A DNA stretch of 64,000 nucleotides from Usitatibacter sp964403515. Its GTDB lineage: Bacteria; Pseudomonadota; Gammaproteobacteria; Burkholderiales; Usitatibacteraceae. The DNA is taken from positions 62,001 through 126,000 of the forward strand of contig CAYOGL010000003.1 of NCBI GenBank assembly GCA_964403515.1, given 5' to 3'. The notes under the pieces were generated by a model. The model had not been told where the DNA came from. It saw nothing but the letters and a program-made list of their open reading frames with translations, and searched no databases. Shown one piece after another: positions 61,617-64,000 of this stretch (its first letter is position 1; each line of letters opens with the position of its first letter). A program made the translations under genes and the position numbers.

Positions 61617-61916
61617 ATGTCCACGAAAGACGCCGCTGCCCACGAGCTGCCCACCGGCCTGCCGCTGCCGCCGGTCGACCGGCGCGGCGAGCCCCTGAAG
61701 GTCGGCGATCTCGTCACCATCCTCAGCGTTGAGTCGTGCGCGAGCGGGCTGGCCGACGACGGGCAGGTGCGGCTGCGCGCGCTCGTCGACCAGCGCCGGC
61801 GCATCCTCGACCTCGATCGCTGGGGCTTCGCGTGGTTGTCGTTCGAGGCCGACAGCGGCGATCCGGGATTCTGCTTGTTCCCGAACGAGCTCTCGCTCGT
61901 GGGCGGCCACGGTTAG
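61617..61916 (+). CDS. Small hypothetical protein
   Basis: 99 residues from ATG 61617; ATG 61581 is possible. No signal peptide. Strand-rich (LKVGDLVTILSVESCASGL, QVRLRALVDQRRRILDLDRWGFAWLSFE). Opens with a Pro-rich PTGLPLPPVDRRG segment. It shares the KVGDLV/AAGDLV strand idea with the protein at 27722 but little else. Family not recognised. Confidence 0.55.
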   Translation: MSTKDAAAHELPTGLPLPPVDRRGEPLKVGDLVTILSVESCASGLADDGQVRLRALVDQRRRILDLDRWGFAWLSFEADSGDPGFCLFPNELSLVGGHG

Positions 61917-61950
61917 ACTCTCGTCTCGTCCTCTTTCCGGAGCCACCGCC

Positions 61951-62343
61951 TTGCGACTCACCCGCCTCACGATCGGCCTCGTCGCCGCCACGCTCATCTG
62001 CGCTGCCCCGGTAGTTGCCGCGAGCGCGCGCGCGCCGCGGGCCCGCGCGCCGGTCGCCGTGCTCACCGCGATCAAGACGAAGGTGAAGCGGGCCTCGCAC
62101 GCGGTGCACCGCCATGCCGTCGCCGATGCGCACGCCGTGAAGCGCGCCGCACGCAAGGTGCGCCATGCCGTCGCGACCGACGCGCACAAGGCGGGGCATG
62201 CGATCGCGGGCGACGCGCGCAAGGTCAAGCGTGCCGTCGTTTCCGATGCGCACAGGATGAAAGGCGCGGCACGCGACGCGAAGCGCAAGGTCGCGGCGAA
62301 GATCTCCGCGTGGCGCGGGCACCAGCGCGCGCGCCAGGTCTAG
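61951..62343 (+). CDS. Very basic exported Lys/His/Ala repeat protein
   Basis: 130 residues from TTG 61951 (CCGGAG upstream); no ATG or GTG gives the signal peptide (LTIGLVAATLICAAPVVAASA). The mature part is made of degenerate repeats around (A)-DAHxxKRAxRKVxHAV: DAHAVKRAARKVRHAV, DAHKAGHAIAGDARKVKRAV, DAHRMKGAARDAKRKV. The composition resembles histone H1-like or polycation proteins. If exported, it could bind polyphosphate, DNA or LPS; this is inference. Confidence 0.6.
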   Translation: MRLTRLTIGLVAATLICAAPVVAASARAPRARAPVAVLTAIKTKVKRASHAVHRHAVADAHAVKRAARKVRHAVATDAHKAGHAIAGDARKVKRAVVSDAHRMKGAARDAKRKVAAKISAWRGHQRARQV

Positions 62344-62347
62344 GGTC

Positions 62348-63559
62348 TCAGCGCTTCTCCACCAGCGCCACGCGGTTCACGCCGCTTTCGGCCAGCGCGA
62401 GATCGCCGCGCGGGCCGAACATCATGTTGCGCACGACCCCGCCGCCCGAGGGAATGGGCCAGGTCTGGAACTTCGCGTCCCTCGGATCGAAGCGCACGAG
62501 CGTGTTCGGCGAGACACCCGACTCGCTGTACCAGAGCACGCCGTCCTTCGCCGCGATGCCGTAAGGCTGCGAGTCGCGACCGCCCGGCGAGGGCCATTCG
62601 CGCACCTGGCCGCTCACCGGGTCGAGGCGCCCGAGGTAGCCGCGCGCGTAGTCCGTGTACCAGATCGCGTCGTCGGCGGTGATCGCGATGCGCCGCGGCC
62701 GCGCGTGCGCGTCGGGCAGCGCGAACTCGCGGATCGCGAGCGTGCGCGGATCGATGCGGCCGACCTTGTTCGCGCCGAACTCGACGAACCACGGCGCGCC
62801 CTGCGAGTCGATCGCGATGCCATAGGGACGCGAACGCGGCGTGGGCGAGGGCACGAGCTTCACCGTGCCGCTCGCGGGATCGAGGCGGCCGACGAAGTTG
62901 CCCGACTGCACCGTAAACCACACGATCCCCTCGTGATCGAAGACGAGCGTGTGGGGATCGCGCGCGGCGGGATCGGGCATCGGGTACTCGCGGATCTCGC
63001 CGCTCTTCGGGTCGAGGCGCCCGATGTAGCCCTTGAAGTTCGCGGTGAACCAGATGCGCCCGTCGCGATCCTCGGCGAGCCCGTGCGGCCCGGACTCGGC
63101 GGTCTTCAGCCTGAACTCGCGGAACTGCCCGCTCTTCGGGTCGAGGCGGCCGAGCACGTTCGCGAACTGTCCCGTGTACCAGAGCATGCCGTCGTGGGCG
63201 AGGAGCGGGTCGTGCGGGCGCGAGCCGGGCGTGGGCACCGGCCACTCGTGGATCGCCACCTGCACGCCACCCGAGAGCACCGCCGGCGCGGGATGCGCGC
63301 GCGGCGGGAACGCGCGCGCGAGATAGTCGACGAGCGGCTCCACCTCGCCCGGCGCGACCCGGGCGCCCACGTTGATCATCATGTGCACGGTGTTGCTCCA
63401 GCCCTCGCGCGTGTTGCCGCCGCGCGCGACCGTGGCGAGCCCGTGGCACTGCGTGCACGACTTCTCGACGATCGCCTTGCCCGGTCCCTCGGGCAGCGCG
63501 ACCTGCTGTGCCCATGCGCCGGCCGAGAGCGCGAATCCGAGCGCCGCGAGCGCCTTCAT
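62348..63559 (-). CDS. Cytochrome c fused to a virginiamycin B lyase-type propeller
   Basis: 403 residues; signal peptide ending GAWAQQ. A c-type haem motif CTQCHG near residue 35 begins a small cytochrome domain (to about 90, with Met in HMMINVGARV). Residues 100-400 are a propeller of Vgb type with repeats such as LWYTGQFANVLGRLDPKSG, IWFTANFKGYIGRLDPKSG, VWFTVQSGNFVGRLDPASG, PWFVEFGANKVGRIDPRT. Vgb proteins open lactone antibiotics; with a cytochrome attached, a redox role in the periplasm is more likely. It lies 4 bases after the small cytochrome gene. Confidence 0.85.
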   Translation of the reverse strand: MKALAALGFALSAGAWAQQVALPEGPGKAIVEKSCTQCHGLATVARGGNTREGWSNTVHMMINVGARVAPGEVEPLVDYLARAFPPRAHPAPAVLSGGVQVAIHEWPVPTPGSRPHDPLLAHDGMLWYTGQFANVLGRLDPKSGQFREFRLKTAESGPHGLAEDRDGRIWFTANFKGYIGRLDPKSGEIREYPMPDPAARDPHTLVFDHEGIVWFTVQSGNFVGRLDPASGTVKLVPSPTPRSRPYGIAIDSQGAPWFVEFGANKVGRIDPRTLAIREFALPDAHARPRRIAITADDAIWYTDYARGYLGRLDPVSGQVREWPSPGGRDSQPYGIAAKDGVLWYSESGVSPNTLVRFDPRDAKFQTWPIPSGGGVVRNMMFGPRGDLALAESGVNRVALVEKR

Positions 63560-63563
63560 CGCA

Positions 63564-63905
63564 TCACCGCGCGAGGAGCGGGATGTCCTTCGGCGCGTGT
63601 CCCGCGGGAATCGAGGTGATGTACGCATAGATGTCGGCGAGGTCCTGGTCGCTGTAGTACTGCTCGCTGTAGCGCGGCATGGACTTGCGCGGATGGCGCA
63701 CCTGGCGCTCGAACCCTTCCCACGGGAACGGGTGCGGCGCGAGCTTCGGCCCGTAGCGCCCGCCCTCGCCGCCGCTGCCGTGGCAGGTGTAGCACATGTC
63801 CGCCATGAAGAGCTTCCGGCCGCGCGCGGCGTCGCCGGCGGGAGCCGCGGCGCACGCGACGCCGGCCCCCATGGCGAGCACGAGCATCGCGATCCCCTTC
63901 TTCAT
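63564..63905 (-). CDS. Small periplasmic cytochrome c
   Basis: 113 residues; signal peptide ending GVACAA. Haem motif CYTCHG near residue 38; likely Met ligand in KSMPRYSEQYYSDQDLADIYAYI, the usual class I cytochrome ending. It starts in an ATGA overlap with the upstream gene and is followed at 4 bases by the cytochrome-propeller fusion, so the two form an electron-transfer pair. Confidence 0.9.
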   Translation of the reverse strand: MKKGIAMLVLAMGAGVACAAAPAGDAARGRKLFMADMCYTCHGSGGEGGRYGPKLAPHPFPWEGFERQVRHPRKSMPRYSEQYYSDQDLADIYAYITSIPAGHAPKDIPLLAR

Positions 63906-64000
63906 GCCTCCTCCTGTCGTTCCGTGGTGACGATGGCGTGCGGGCGCGGCGACGCGTGGCGCCGCTCGGCGAGCGAGAGGAAGCCGCCCGCGAGCAGGAA
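63902..64000 (-). CDS. C-terminal end of an unidentified gene (continues beyond the window)
   Basis: The last 32 codons read FLLAGGFLSLAERRHASPRP and end ERQEEA before a stop that overlaps the cytochrome ATG (ATGA). The frame is open to the window edge. The hydrophobic start could be the end of a membrane helix. Too short to identify. Confidence 0.5.
   Translation of the reverse strand, partial: FLLAGGFLSLAERRHASPRPHAIVTTERQEEA

Noticed and set aside
62348..63559. Virginiamycin B lyase (antibiotic resistance) label
   Set aside because: The propeller repeats match the wider Vgb-like family, but the fused cytochrome and cytochrome neighbour argue for redox chemistry.

Overview
The window is GC-rich (about two thirds or more G+C) and densely coded. 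The gene families (YbiB/TrpD2, DUF3016, DUF4124, ChrBA, CatIJ-type CoA transferase) suggest a betaproteobacterium, Burkholderiales- or Nitrosomonadales-like. That assignment is inferred from gene content; no rRNA, tRNA, CRISPR array or insertion sequence was seen.

Region 1 (1-30810) looks like a phosphate-starvation superlocus. It holds ten genes for PstS-like periplasmic binding proteins with twelve binding domains in all, one gene carrying three domains in tandem, yet no pstC, pstA or pstB. Interleaved are a siderophore-type TonB receptor, two PepSY membrane proteins (one fused to a flavin reductase and a [2Fe-2S] ferredoxin), two NMT1/TauA-type binding proteins (one with a complete ABC transporter), small exported proteins of one unnamed family, a YVTN propeller, and an ATP-citrate-lyase-like pair with an oversized large subunit. 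Six transcription units begin with the same 44-base promoter: three 5-base units of TTCA type at an exact 11-base period, then a -10 hexamer at a fixed distance. Five of the six also carry CCTGAAC (or a close variant) one period upstream. This is the architecture of a PhoB-type operator and defines one regulon.

Region 2 (30840-39763) encodes a DUF4118 histidine kinase, a divergent CheB-CheR-PAS-kinase-receiver hybrid, a BamE-like lipoprotein, and a GMC oxidoreductase fused to a 3-keto-disaccharide hydrolase (DUF1080) domain, closed by a strong terminator.

Region 3 (39997-44672) has a beta-barrel protein, an MFS transporter, a DUF4124 protein, an ArsR-type C-terminal domain without its HTH, a YbiB homologue and a globin.

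Region 4 (45116-52306) is a tightly overlapping operon of an Fbp-type ABC importer, a family III CoA-transferase and a CitE-like lyase, probably for uptake and CoA-dependent cleavage of an organic acid, followed by two small genes.

Region 5 (52370-57290) holds a thiolase and a CatIJ-type CoA-transferase (end of the 3-oxoadipate pathway), divergent from a Tat-exported thiamine diphosphate enzyme.

Region 6 (57351-61497) is bounded by a 49-base inverted repeat and contains a DUF1259 gene and a chrA-chrB-propeller operon. Region 7 (61617-64000) has a small protein, a very basic repeat protein, a cytochrome c/Vgb-type propeller fusion, a small cytochrome c and the end of another gene.
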